A stretch of DNA of 64,000 bases from Ectothiorhodospira shaposhnikovii (GCF_022227765.1 NZ_JAJMLZ010000007.1:1-64000); one strand, 5' to 3'. Counted from the first letter of the stretch, positions 42,570 through 54,264 are shown. Numbers and translations: made by a program. The notes: a model not told the origin generated them from the sequence alone.

Positions 42570-44015
42570 TCAGACAGTCGGGAAATCGGTCATACCGAAC
42601 TTACCCTGTGGACCGGTGGCAGGCGGCTCTTCCTTGGCACGCAGCAGAGGAATCATCACCACCAGCACGGCCAGCAGCAAGGCGATCTCCAGATAGTAGA
42701 CCGCCAGGTATCCGGTGGCCGGCGCCGCCAGGGTCTCTCCCAGCCAGCCGTTGCCCGTGATCCAGCCGACCAGATCGCGAATGGCCCCTCCCAGGAAGAT
42801 GGCGCCACCGGCGGCGGTGGCCTGCACCGCCCCCCAGGCACCCACCGCCATGCCGCTTTGCTCATTGCGGGCAAACCCCATCATGGCCAGCAGGGTGGAG
42901 ACTGCAAACAACCCGCCGCCAAAGCCGATCAGGAAGGCACCGACACGGAACACAATGGTGGAGTCCATCGGTACGGCGATCACGACCACGATGAAGGCCA
43001 GAACGCCGACTGCGGCCCCCACGGTGGCAATCCTGTAGCAATTGGCGCCGCGGGTCAGCAACCTTGCCGCCAGTGCAAACGCGATCAGCATGCCGGTGGC
43101 CCATGTGGCAGTCAGAGTGGTGGTGGCCGCCACCGACATGCCCAGGATCTCGCCGCCGTAGGGTTCCAGCAGGATGTCCTGCATGTTGAACCCGGCGGTT
43201 CCCAGGGCGATCACCACCAGCAGGCGGCGAATATGCCCGATGCCGCTGAAGGATCGCCAAGCCTCCATGAAGGGAACACCGGGCTCATGCCTGGCCTTGG
43301 CCCGCTGCTGATTGATGGCCTCCTGCTTCCACAGGGCCGCCAGGTTCAGCAGGATGGTCAGCACGGCCACGCCCTGCAGCACTTCGATCAGACGCCCCGG
43401 CGTGTAATCGGTCAACAGGAAACCGAAGACGGAGGACGCCAGCACCATGCCCAGCAGCAGCACCACGTACAGCAATGCCACGACACGGGGACGCTGCTCG
43501 GGAGCCGCCAGGTCCGTGGCCAGGGCCAGACCGGCGGTCTGGGTCATATGCATGCCCGCCCCCACCAGCAGGAAGGCGATGGCGGCCGACAGCGGCCCCA
43601 GGAAGGCCGGTCCGCTGCCGTCCGCCAGTACCAGCAGGGCAAAGGGCATGATGGCCAGGCCGCTGAACTGCAACAGTGTCCCCATCCACAGATAGGGCAC
43701 CCGCCGCCAGCCGAAAGCGGAGCGGTGATTGTCTGATCGATGCCCCATCAGCGCCCGCAAGGGCGCGAACAACAGGGGCAACGACACCATCAAGGCCACG
43801 ATCCAGGCAGAGACCCCCTGCTCCACCACCATGACCCGGTTCAGGGTCCCGGTGAGCAGCACCATGGACATGGCCACGGCCACCTGGAACAGGGCCAGAC
43901 GTAACAGCCGCGGCAGCGGCAACTCCTTGGTGGCCGCATCGGCAAACGGCAGGATCTTGGTGCCGAACCGACCGAGCAGCCCCATGAAAGCACCGGATAC
44001 ACCCTTGCTCATCAC
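42570..44015 (-). CDS. Antenna assembly transporter, PucC/LhaA (BCH2) family
   Basis: 481 residues, about 12 membrane helices, major facilitator fold. Family features are LNRVMVVEQGVSAWIVALMV, LPLLFAPLRALMGHRSDNHR, AFGWRRVPYLWMGTLLQFSG, MHMTQTAGLALATDLA, and NMQDILLEPYGGEILGMSV. Members are needed for assembly of LH1 (LhaA) or LH2 (PucC), perhaps by delivering bacteriochlorophyll. Which complex it serves is inferred from its place beside LH2 genes. It lies 43 bp downstream of bchL and probably shares its transcript. Confidence 0.92.
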   Translation of the reverse strand: MMSKGVSGAFMGLLGRFGTKILPFADAATKELPLPRLLRLALFQVAVAMSMVLLTGTLNRVMVVEQGVSAWIVALMVSLPLLFAPLRALMGHRSDNHRSAFGWRRVPYLWMGTLLQFSGLAIMPFALLVLADGSGPAFLGPLSAAIAFLLVGAGMHMTQTAGLALATDLAAPEQRPRVVALLYVVLLLGMVLASSVFGFLLTDYTPGRLIEVLQGVAVLTILLNLAALWKQEAINQQRAKARHEPGVPFMEAWRSFSGIGHIRRLLVVIALGTAGFNMQDILLEPYGGEILGMSVAATTTLTATWATGMLIAFALAARLLTRGANCYRIATVGAAVGVLAFIVVVIAVPMDSTIVFRVGAFLIGFGGGLFAVSTLLAMMGFARNEQSGMAVGAWGAVQATAAGGAIFLGGAIRDLVGWITGNGWLGETLAAPATGYLAVYYLEIALLLAVLVVMIPLLRAKEEPPATGPQGKFGMTDFPTV

Positions 44016-44058
44016 CAGGACTCCCCGTAGGTGGATTGAACGGATACGTTAGCACTCA

Positions 44059-44988
<930 letters not shown>

Positions 44989-45098
44989 TCATCAAGAATC
45001 CCGCCGAGAAAACGAGACGTGGAAAACGGGGAAAAAGGCCTGCCGGCCATCCCGGGCCGGGACCAGTGCGGCAGAAACGCTGCCCCGGGCGGTTTTCT

Positions 45099-45524
45099 TC
45101 AACCGCCCAGCTTGCGGTGGTACCAGAGGTTTCTGGCTTCGTTGTAGAACAGCCAGATGATACCCGCATAGACCATGATATCAGCGATATAGAAGACCAG
45201 TGCGCGACCTTCATCACCACTGGTCCCCATGAAGCTCTTCATGCCCATACCCAGACTCAGGCCACCGAAGAAAAGCAGCACCGACATGATGCGATGGCGC
45301 TGAACCCGGTCGGTAAAGGCCAGGTATTCCTGCTCGCCACGCAGCCATTCCTCGTCCACCTCCGGCTCTTGCTGTGCCGGGGTGGGCTGGACCGACTCCT
45401 GGACGGTATCCTGCCAGGATGTGGATTCGGCGGATTCCAGGGCAATGGGCGCACCGCAACCCGGGCAGGTGGGCGCCTTGTCCGAGACCTGACGTCCGCA
45501 TTCAGGACAGTCTATCAATGCCAT
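45099..45524 (-). CDS. Zinc-ribbon membrane protein of unknown function
   Basis: 141 residues from the ATG at 45522-45524, with AGGGGA upstream. N-terminal zinc ribbon with Cys at 6, 9, 20 and 23 (CPECG...CPGCG). A Gln/Glu-rich linker follows, then two hydrophobic helices (about 78-98 and 107-126) and a basic C-terminus (NLWYHRKLGG). No family was recognised beyond the ribbon. It lies 143 bp upstream of bchL on the same strand and could belong to that transcript. No photosynthetic role can be claimed from sequence. Confidence 0.75.
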   Translation of the reverse strand: MALIDCPECGRQVSDKAPTCPGCGAPIALESAESTSWQDTVQESVQPTPAQQEPEVDEEWLRGEQEYLAFTDRVQRHRIMSVLLFFGGLSLGMGMKSFMGTSGDEGRALVFYIADIMVYAGIIWLFYNEARNLWYHRKLGG

Positions 45525-45716
45525 TTCTGATCCCCTGTAGAATTGATTGCCATGCATTCCGGCAGCCGGGTAAACACAACGGTGTATCCGACCCGAGCCA
45601 GATGGCGTAGCCAGCCATGATACTAGGCGATCTGCAACGGGTGAATAGGCACAGGGCGGCAAGTGGCTTTACCGGTGTGACACAGGTCATTGGCAGGGCA
45701 ATCAACAGGAGAGGAC

Positions 45717-48317
45717 ATGATGAATCGGGACAACAGGGTTTCCACCGGACTGGACGGTCTGGACGCCGTGATCGACAGCCTTCGCATCGGCGACAACGTG
45801 GTCTGGCGCGTGGACCACATGGATGACTACCGGCGCTTCATCGATCCCTTTCTTGCCGCGGCCCGGGAACGCCGGCGTGCCATCATCTACCTGCGCTTCG
45901 GTCGCCATGCCCCCCTGGTGGAGGCCGGGCCCGATGTCCATATCGTGCAGCTGGATGCCCTGTGCGGCTTCGAGGCTTTTACCTGTCACGTCTACCAGTT
46001 GATCACCGACCATGGCAGGGGGGCATTCTATGTCTTTGACTGTCTCTCCGACCTGCTCTCCGCCTGGGCCACGGACCTGATGGTGGGCAACTTCTTCCAG
46101 GTGGTCTGCCCCTATCTGTATGAGCTGGACACGGTGGCCTACTTCGGTCTTCTGCGCCATCGCCATTCCCATCACACCGTGGCCCGCATCCGGCGGACGA
46201 CCCAGGTCCTGATCGATGTGCGCCGCACCCGCGAGGAATGTCATGTCCAGCCGGTCAAGGTCTGGAAGCGCCACTCGCCCACCATGTTCCTGCCCCATCG
46301 CTGGCGGGACGACCGATTTTCCCCCGTGATCGACAGCAGCGATGCCACCCGGGTACAGACCGCCCTGGAGCGGGATCATGTACAGGAACCGCAACGTCAT
46401 CTGGACTACTGGAATGCCCTGTTTCTGGAAGCCGCGGCACAACTGCAAACCTCCGGTGACGAGGCCGGACGGGCCGCCCAGGTGGAACGACTGTGCCGCG
46501 TGATGCTGGGTCGGGACGAACGCATCCTCGACATGGCCCACCGGTATTTCCACCTGGAGGATCTCATGGCCATCCGTGCCCGCATGATCGGCAGCGGTCA
46601 TATCGGCGGCAAGGCAGTGGGGATGCTCCTGGCACGGCAAATCCTGCGGCGGGAAGACCCGGATACCTGGGAACGGAGCCTGGAGCCCCATGATTCCTTC
46701 TTTCTGGGTACCGATGTCTACTACTCCTTTCTGGTACACAACGGCTGGTGGCCCAGGATCATGCGTCAGCGCACGCCGGACGGCTATTACAGCGAGGGCC
46801 AGGCCCTGCACGAGCGCATGCTCCATGGTCGCCTGCCCGATGAAATCCGCGAGGAGCTGGCCAGGATGCTGGACTACTTCGGCCAGTATCCCATCCTGGT
46901 GCGTTCCAGCAGCCTGCTGGAGGATGGCTTCGGCAATGCCTTCGCCGGCAAATACGACAGCGTCTTCTGCGTCAACCAGGGCACCCCGGAGGAACGGCTC
47001 GAAGCCCTGGAACAGGCCATCTGCCGGGTCTTTGCCAGCGCCATGAGCGAAGACGCCCTGGTCTACCGCAGCCAGCGGGGCCTTGCCGACCTGGAGGAGC
47101 CCATGGCCCTGCTGCTGCAGCGGGTCAACGGCCGTTACCATGGCCGTCATTACCTGCCGGATGCCGCCGGCGTCGGTGTTTCCCGCAACATCTTTGCCTG
47201 GGACCGGGACATGGACCCGGCGGCGGGCATGGTACGCCTGGTCATGGGGCTGGGTACGCGGGCCGTGGATCGCAACGATAGCGACCATGCCTGCATCATT
47301 GCCCTGGATCACCCGCTCAAGCGGCCCTTTGCCCATGCCGACGATGGTCGTTTCTGCCAGCACAAGGTGGACACCCTGGACGTGCTGGACAATGAACTAC
47401 TCAGTCGCCCCTTGCGGGATCTGGTCGAGGCGGACATGGATCATGTGCTGCAATGGTGCGGGGAACCGGACCGGGAAGCCAGCGAGCAATCCCGAAGCCT
47501 GGGTGGACCACCGATGTGGCGACTGACCTTCCGGCCGTTACTGGAGAAGACATCCTTCGTGCCCATGATTCAGGGGCTTTTACAAACACTGGAGTCGGTG
47601 TATGCCTATCCGGTGGATGTGGAATTCACCGTTCATCTGGGAGCGGACGGCAGCCCTTCATTCAATCTGGTGCAGTGCCGCCCCCTGCAGACCCAGGGCG
47701 GCAACCACCAGGTCCGGATCCCCGCTACCGTCGATGACGACGCGATCCTGTTCCGCAGCCAGGGGCACTTCATGGGCGGCAGTCTGGATCAACCCATCGC
47801 ACGCATCATCCGCGTGGATGGTGAACGCTACAGCGCCCTGACTCTGCAACAAAAATACACCGTGGCCCGTCTGGTGGGACAACTCAACCGGCGCATGTCG
47901 GATCGGGATGACCAGCCTACCCTGCTGATCGGCCCGGGACGCTGGGGCACCAGCACGCCGGAACTGGGCGTGCCGATCCGTTTTGCCGATATCAGTCGTA
48001 TGGCGGTCCTGATCGAGGTCGCCGAACTGGGCGGCGGCGTGATTCCGGATTTGTCCTATGGTTCCCACTTTTTCCAGGATCTGGTGGAATCCGGCATTGC
48101 CTATGTGGCCCTCCGTCCCCGGGAGGCCCATACGGACTACCGGCCGGACCGGCTCCACCAGGCCGTTCGGGAAGCGATTGATCCCGATCTGGTGGAAGGC
48201 CTGAACGAGACCGTACTCGCGACCGTGGAGATCCACGATGTGCGTGCCCTGGACATGAAACTGCTGGCGGACGTCATCAGCCAGCAGGTCCTGTGCTGTG
48301 CATTCAGACGCATCTAA
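45717..48317 (+). CDS. PEP/pyruvate-binding (PPDK-type ATP-grasp) protein with KaiC-like N-terminus
   Basis: 866 residues. The start ATG at 45717 (or 45720) follows AGGAG. Residues 1-200 look like a KaiC/RecA fold (STGLDGLDAVIDSLRIGDNV), but the P-loop GxxxxGKT is absent. Residues about 300-690 form a pyruvate-phosphate-dikinase N-terminal nucleotide domain (GHIGGKAVGMLLARQIL, YPILVRSSSLLEDGFGNAFAGKYDSVF, EEPMALLLQRVNG, then DVEFTVHLGADGSPSFNLVQCRPLQ). No swivelling His domain or PEP-binding barrel follows. The C-terminal 200 residues are unassigned. Function unknown. Probably a signalling or phosphotransfer-type protein. Confidence 0.8.
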   Translation: MMNRDNRVSTGLDGLDAVIDSLRIGDNVVWRVDHMDDYRRFIDPFLAAARERRRAIIYLRFGRHAPLVEAGPDVHIVQLDALCGFEAFTCHVYQLITDHGRGAFYVFDCLSDLLSAWATDLMVGNFFQVVCPYLYELDTVAYFGLLRHRHSHHTVARIRRTTQVLIDVRRTREECHVQPVKVWKRHSPTMFLPHRWRDDRFSPVIDSSDATRVQTALERDHVQEPQRHLDYWNALFLEAAAQLQTSGDEAGRAAQVERLCRVMLGRDERILDMAHRYFHLEDLMAIRARMIGSGHIGGKAVGMLLARQILRREDPDTWERSLEPHDSFFLGTDVYYSFLVHNGWWPRIMRQRTPDGYYSEGQALHERMLHGRLPDEIREELARMLDYFGQYPILVRSSSLLEDGFGNAFAGKYDSVFCVNQGTPEERLEALEQAICRVFASAMSEDALVYRSQRGLADLEEPMALLLQRVNGRYHGRHYLPDAAGVGVSRNIFAWDRDMDPAAGMVRLVMGLGTRAVDRNDSDHACIIALDHPLKRPFAHADDGRFCQHKVDTLDVLDNELLSRPLRDLVEADMDHVLQWCGEPDREASEQSRSLGGPPMWRLTFRPLLEKTSFVPMIQGLLQTLESVYAYPVDVEFTVHLGADGSPSFNLVQCRPLQTQGGNHQVRIPATVDDDAILFRSQGHFMGGSLDQPIARIIRVDGERYSALTLQQKYTVARLVGQLNRRMSDRDDQPTLLIGPGRWGTSTPELGVPIRFADISRMAVLIEVAELGGGVIPDLSYGSHFFQDLVESGIAYVALRPREAHTDYRPDRLHQAVREAIDPDLVEGLNETVLATVEIHDVRALDMKLLADVISQQVLCCAFRRI

Positions 48318-48335
48318 GCGCCGCGCAAAATGATG

Positions 48336-48373
48336 AAAAAAAGCCCCGGGTTCCCACGCGGGGAACCCGGGGC
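48336..48373 (-). terminator. Rho-independent terminator of gdhA
   Basis: GCCCCGGGTTCCC and GGGAACCCGGGGC form a 13-bp stem (48343-48373) with a run of seven T on the minus strand (A on plus, 48336-48342). It lies between convergent gdhA and the PPDK-like gene. Confidence 0.88.
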
Positions 48374-48405
48374 CGGGGTCTTGCAGCCCGATCAGGACGA
48401 ACGGA

Positions 48406-49758
<1,353 letters not shown>

Positions 49759-49879
49759 TTATTTCTCCAGCACAGCCGGGCTCGACCAGGGGACGGAGCA
49801 CGGCGTGCAGTTGGTGTTTGAAGAGAGCCGTTTGCGCCCGCACGGGGCAAGCGCGGCACGGAACTAGAAAATCAGAGCT

Positions 49880-50293
49880 TCAGCGATGGAAATCTCCGGC
49901 GCTTTCAGGCTGATAGAGGATTTCATCGATACGGACCCTGATGACCCCACCTCCCGGCCGGGGCCATTCGATCTGATCGCCGACGGACAGTCCCAGCAAC
50001 GCGCTACCCACCGGGGCCAGGATGGACACCTTGTCCGCCTGCCCGGTGCTGTCCTTGGGGTAGACCAGCGTCATGCAGAAGCTCTCGCCGGTACTGTCCA
50101 TGACGAAACGCACGGTGGAATTCATGGTCACCACCGTCGGCGGAATCTGCTCTGGATCGACCACCTCGGCACGGTCCAGTTCGGCCTGCAAGGCCGCCTT
50201 ACCCGGAAAGGCAGTTTCCGAAATCGACGCCAGCAGGCTGTCCAGCCTGTCGTAATCCTGCGAAGATAGGACGATATTGGGTTTGCTATTCAC
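49880..50293 (-). CDS. rnk: Regulator of nucleoside diphosphate kinase, Rnk (GreA C-domain family)
   Basis: 137 residues. A short N-terminal helical region (about 1-45) with IVLSSQDYDRLDSLL is followed by a GreA/GreB-type C-terminal domain (about 50-130) with STVRFVMDSTGESFCMTLVYP, VSILAPVGSALLGLSVGDQIEW. It is too short to be a full GreA, because the long acidic coiled coil is missing. Rnk proteins bind RNA polymerase without the transcript-cleavage function. Confidence 0.9.
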   Translation of the reverse strand: MNSKPNIVLSSQDYDRLDSLLASISETAFPGKAALQAELDRAEVVDPEQIPPTVVTMNSTVRFVMDSTGESFCMTLVYPKDSTGQADKVSILAPVGSALLGLSVGDQIEWPRPGGGVIRVRIDEILYQPESAGDFHR

Positions 50294-50372
50294 GCTGATG
50301 AACTCTGAACATCCTTAAATTAGAGGACGGGGCATTCTATCCCGAAATCTCGTATTTTTCGCCCCCCCAGGC

Positions 50373-53300
50373 TCAGGCCCCCTTGGGCAAGGGGGATGGA
50401 GCCTTCACTTCCACACGGTTGCGACCGGCATTCTTGGCCCGGTACAAGGCCTCGTCGGCCCGTTGCAGGACATGGTCCGGTAGGATGTCACACCCTGCCA
50501 GGCTGGTAATGCCGATGCTCACCGTGATCGGGATTTCCAGCTCATCCGTGCGCACGGGGATGCGGGCAATGCGCTTTCTGAGGCGTTCAGCCAGGGCCCT
50601 CGCGGCCTGCAGATCGGTATCCGGCAACAGGACCGCGAACTCCTCTCCCCCCATGCGCCCGGCAAAATCGCTCTTGCGCAGACAATAGCGAACCAGTGAC
50701 GCAAAATGCCTGAGCACCGTGTCGCCGGTGGAGTGGCCATGGGTATCGTTCACATGTTTGAAATGATCCAGGTCCAGCATCATGACGGCGGCCCGGTGAT
50801 CGGGATTGCGGTCCATTCGCAGGATCTCCTCCCGCATCCGTTCGAGAAAATGACGCCGATTGGAAAGCCCGGTGAGGTGATCGGTGGTCGCCATCTCCCT
50901 GAGTTCCTGCTCCATGCGCTTGCGGTCGGTGATGTCGGAAATGGTCCCCACCATGCGCAGGGGGTTCCCCTTGGGATCACGTCTCACCACCAGTCCGCGG
51001 GCCAGGATCCAACGCCAACCACCTTCCTTGCCATGCACGCGATGCTCGGTCTCGTAGTGAGCCGAGCTGCCATCCAGATGTCGCCGCAGATGCTCCCGCA
51101 CATGATGACGGTCATCCGGATGCACATGCCGGAACCACTCCTCAGCCCGGGAACACACAAACTCATCCTCACTGTACCCCAGAATCTCTCCACAGCGCCG
51201 GGACTGGATCAGGGTATCGGCCTGCACGTTCCAGTCAAACACAGCATCACCGGCCGCCTCCAGGGCAAAACGCCAGCGCTCGGCATTTTCCTCCAGAGTT
51301 TGCAGGTTTCCTGTGCGTTCGATGGCAATGGCGGCAAGATTGGCAAATTCTCGGATCGAACGGATTTCACTTTCAGACGGGCTATGAATCCGGCGCCGAA
51401 ACAGGCTGACATGACCCAGCAGCCCCCCTTGTGATGACGGGATCGGAACCGACCAGCAGGAGGCGAGCCCGCGCTCCATGGCCGGCGCCTTGAGATCGGC
51501 CCACCGGGGGTCCGAGTGAATGTCGGTCGAGATGAGGATCTGTCGCCGACCTGCCGACCCGCAGGCCGGCGGCCCGACAATCCCGTTACCGAAATGATCT
51601 GAAACCGCCCGCTGAAAATCCGCATCCAGGCTGGGTGCCGCGGCCGGCACCATGCGCTGTTGCGTCTCGTCCATCAAGGAAATGAGGCACAGGATCTCGG
51701 GATCCTCAAGCTCCACACTCCGGGCCAGGGAATCCAGTATCACGGGCAGTTCGGCGCCACCGGCCAGCAGGGAAAGTACCCGATTCCTTCCCGCCTCGCG
51801 CTGCTCGTGTCGCTTGCGATCCGAAATATCCGCCAGCGCACCCTCAAAGTGCAGCATATTGCCGTGCGCATCATATTCAACAACCGTATGATCCTCGATC
51901 CAGAGGGTCTTGCCCGTGCTGGTGACAATCCGATACTGCTGACGAAACTGCTTGCGATTGTGTCGTATATATCGTCCCAGCTCGGCGATCAGGCGCTCAC
52001 GATCATCCGGATGAACCAGATCGATGAACCGCTTTTCACCCGACATCATCTCCGCCGCCGAATACCCCCAGCGTGACACATTGGCGGAAATGTAATCCAC
52101 CGGCCATCCCGGATCGGCCAGCCAGCGGCAGAGTATCACCACACCGGACTCCACCACCCGGTTGACCGACTTGAGCAACTCCATGGCCTGCAGGCGTTCC
52201 AATGCCACCGAGAGGTCCCGCACCATCTCCCGCAACAGGGACACCGTCCTACCGGAAAAGGCTCGTGACTGGGCGCTGAAAAGATTCAGTGTTCCACTCA
52301 TTTTTCCCGATGGGGTCACGGCAAACCTGGCCAATGACCGCATCCCCGCGGCCAGGGCTTCCCCGGCATCATGCAACCCGGCATTTTCGGCGCTTAAGGT
52401 ATCGATCACGATATGTGGCGCATGACCCGACACATCATCGCTTGCATTCGCCGTTAGCCATCGCATTGAACATTGCTGAGGCTCGATATCACCCACGTCA
52501 TCACCGGCACGGGCAAACAGGCGCAATTTACGGGCATCCCCGGCTTCCCACAGCCCGATCCACGCCGCACTGAAACCACCCCGGCTCACCAGGATTTCGC
52601 ACACCGCATGAATCAGCGCCTTGCGATCATGGTGGCGGACAATGGCCTGATTCACACGAATCATCATGTCCTGTAATTGCTCATGCTGTTGCCGGGCAAA
52701 CCGATCACCTTCGTCTTGCCCGACACCCCGCAGAACAACGAAATAGGCGCTGGGGCCACCGTCGGCATGACGCACGGCGCGCACACACACGGAGGCCGCA
52801 ATGACCTTGCCGTCGGCGCGCACGAAGGCCTTGTTGCATTCAAATTGATCAATGCTCCCCGATACCAGACGGGAAAACTCGCGGGCCTCGTCTTCAAGGC
52901 CCTCACTGAGGGAAACGGACTGCCAGGTCATTCCCAACAGCTGATCCCGGGAATGGCCCAACATTTCGACCAGGCGCTGGTTGACGGCGGTCCAGCGATA
53001 ATCCTTGGGGGAGAGCATGCCCAAGGCAACAAAGTGCAGACTGTAGAAATAGTCCATCAAAGGACTGTCGATCAATGCATGGACGTGCCGCACGGGCCGT
53101 TCTGCCAGGGTGACGGCAAAGCATGGGGACATGCCGGAGGGCTTACGGCCATTTTTGGCCACATGGACATCAGCATGGAACACACGCCCCTGCCCGCTTC
53201 TGAACAGCAGACCCTCTTCCAGCACACTGCCGATGTTGCCGGCCCGGACAACGAGATCCGTGATCGAAGGGCAGCCTTCCCGGGGTAACTGGAAATCCGC

Positions 53301-53561
53301 CAGATTCAGTGCCGGGACCAACCGTTCCTTGGCATCATCCCCCCACAACAAATCCAGGGCCACTGCATTGCCCTGCAGGATCAATCCATTACCGTCCACC
53401 AGCAGTTCGGCAACGGGAGACTCAAACCGCAACCCTTCGGCTGCGTTGCCAACGGAGGAAGATACCGCGGACACGGCAGATGTCAGAGGCAGGGTATGCC
53501 TGTCTGTCGGCAAGGCCATGCAAGGGTCCTTGGCACCACGGCCACGCAGGAAAAGCATCAT
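50373..53561 (-). CDS. Soluble multi-sensor diguanylate cyclase (PAS/GAF/GGDEF)
   Basis: 1062 residues, no membrane helix or signal peptide. Approximate order: PAS 45-160, PAS 165-290, GAF 300-460, PAS 470-590, GAF 600-765, PAS with PAC 770-890, GGDEF 895-1055. The active site is GGEEF, and the product-inhibition I-site RKSD stands five residues ahead of it, so a regulated active enzyme is expected. It makes cyclic-di-GMP, the ligand of the YcgR-like protein at 39834-40616. No EAL domain. Signals sensed by the PAS/GAF modules are unknown. Confidence 0.92.
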   Translation of the reverse strand: MMLFLRGRGAKDPCMALPTDRHTLPLTSAVSAVSSSVGNAAEGLRFESPVAELLVDGNGLILQGNAVALDLLWGDDAKERLVPALNLADFQLPREGCPSITDLVVRAGNIGSVLEEGLLFRSGQGRVFHADVHVAKNGRKPSGMSPCFAVTLAERPVRHVHALIDSPLMDYFYSLHFVALGMLSPKDYRWTAVNQRLVEMLGHSRDQLLGMTWQSVSLSEGLEDEAREFSRLVSGSIDQFECNKAFVRADGKVIAASVCVRAVRHADGGPSAYFVVLRGVGQDEGDRFARQQHEQLQDMMIRVNQAIVRHHDRKALIHAVCEILVSRGGFSAAWIGLWEAGDARKLRLFARAGDDVGDIEPQQCSMRWLTANASDDVSGHAPHIVIDTLSAENAGLHDAGEALAAGMRSLARFAVTPSGKMSGTLNLFSAQSRAFSGRTVSLLREMVRDLSVALERLQAMELLKSVNRVVESGVVILCRWLADPGWPVDYISANVSRWGYSAAEMMSGEKRFIDLVHPDDRERLIAELGRYIRHNRKQFRQQYRIVTSTGKTLWIEDHTVVEYDAHGNMLHFEGALADISDRKRHEQREAGRNRVLSLLAGGAELPVILDSLARSVELEDPEILCLISLMDETQQRMVPAAAPSLDADFQRAVSDHFGNGIVGPPACGSAGRRQILISTDIHSDPRWADLKAPAMERGLASCWSVPIPSSQGGLLGHVSLFRRRIHSPSESEIRSIREFANLAAIAIERTGNLQTLEENAERWRFALEAAGDAVFDWNVQADTLIQSRRCGEILGYSEDEFVCSRAEEWFRHVHPDDRHHVREHLRRHLDGSSAHYETEHRVHGKEGGWRWILARGLVVRRDPKGNPLRMVGTISDITDRKRMEQELREMATTDHLTGLSNRRHFLERMREEILRMDRNPDHRAAVMMLDLDHFKHVNDTHGHSTGDTVLRHFASLVRYCLRKSDFAGRMGGEEFAVLLPDTDLQAARALAERLRKRIARIPVRTDELEIPITVSIGITSLAGCDILPDHVLQRADEALYRAKNAGRNRVEVKAPSPLPKGA

Positions 53562-53655
53562 TGCTTACCAAGACTGTAGCAGAAACCCCGTAGTCCACGG
53601 ATCCCGCTGAAGAGAATCAAAGAAGGACGGTAGGATTTTTCAGACACGCAGACGC

Positions 53656-53683
53656 AAAAAGACCCCTTTAAAGGGGTCTTTTT
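53656..53683. terminator. Bidirectional terminator downstream of tRNA-Glu
   Basis: AAAAAGACCCCTTT and AAAGGGGTCTTTTT form a perfect palindrome with T-runs in both directions. It lies between tRNA-Glu and the GGDEF gene, both on the minus strand, so it should stop the tRNA transcript. Confidence 0.9.
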
Positions 53684-53737
53684 GTTTGACTGCCTTGGCA
53701 GGATCAACATCCATCAGGATGAAACCTTGCCTTTGTA

Positions 53738-53813
53738 TGGCGTCCCCACGGGGATTCGAACCCCGGTCGCCGCCGTGAAAGGGCGGTGTCCTAGGCCTCT
53801 AGACGATGGGGAC
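53738..53813 (-). tRNA. tRNA-Glu (TTC anticodon)
   Basis: 76 bases with encoded CCA (53738-53740). 5' GTCCCCA and 3' GGGGAC arms pair. Anticodon loop CTTTCAC gives TTC (53777-53779). T-loop GTTCGAATC. A perfect TATAAT on the minus strand (53826-53831) stands 12 bases before its 5' end. Its synthetase gene gltX lies nearby at 54302-55708. Confidence 0.97.
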
Positions 53814-53825
53814 TAGGAAAACAGC

Positions 53826-53831
53826 ATTATA
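53826..53831 (-). promoter_or_regulatory. -10 element of tRNA-Glu
   Basis: TATAAT on the minus strand, well placed for tRNA-Glu. The region 17 bases further up is T-rich (CTTTTT) and is a poor -35. Confidence 0.55.
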
Positions 53832-53891
53832 GCAGATCAGCGGAAAATAAAAAGCTTTTATTTTACTCTGCCTGCCTTACAGCTAAACTTC

Positions 53892-54095
53892 TTATTGGCG
53901 CTTTTCGTGTCTCTGCTCTGTCAGAACCACCGTGACCAACCCGGTGAATACCATCAGAACACCCAAAGGCACCAGAGACAGAAAATACTTTGCAAGCTCA
54001 TCGGTTCCGTAAAACAACGCACCGAAACCGACGACCATGCCTGCCAACGTAAGCAGTGCCCCAACAACCATCGAGTATTGACCTATTCGATGCAT
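53892..54095 (-). CDS. Small two-helix membrane protein, unknown
   Basis: 67 residues. Two hydrophobic helices (about 9-29 and 39-58; MVVGALLTLAGMVVGFGALF and the following LVPLGVLMVFTGLVTVVL) and a basic C-terminus EQRHEKRQ. It lies between tRNA-Ala and tRNA-Glu on the same strand. Start chosen at the only ATG before the first helix. The ribosome site is weak. No family was recognised. The coherent membrane topology makes it a likely real gene. Confidence 0.6.
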   Translation of the reverse strand: MHRIGQYSMVVGALLTLAGMVVGFGALFYGTDELAKYFLSLVPLGVLMVFTGLVTVVLTEQRHEKRQ

Positions 54096-54130
54096 GCCGA
54101 ATCACTACCCGGCCCGCCGAAGCGGAAATT

Positions 54131-54206
<76 letters not shown>

Positions 54207-54264
54207 GAAAGCTTCATGACCGTTTCGCTGTTGCCGTGTTGGTCATGTCCCTCAGAAGCTGCGT

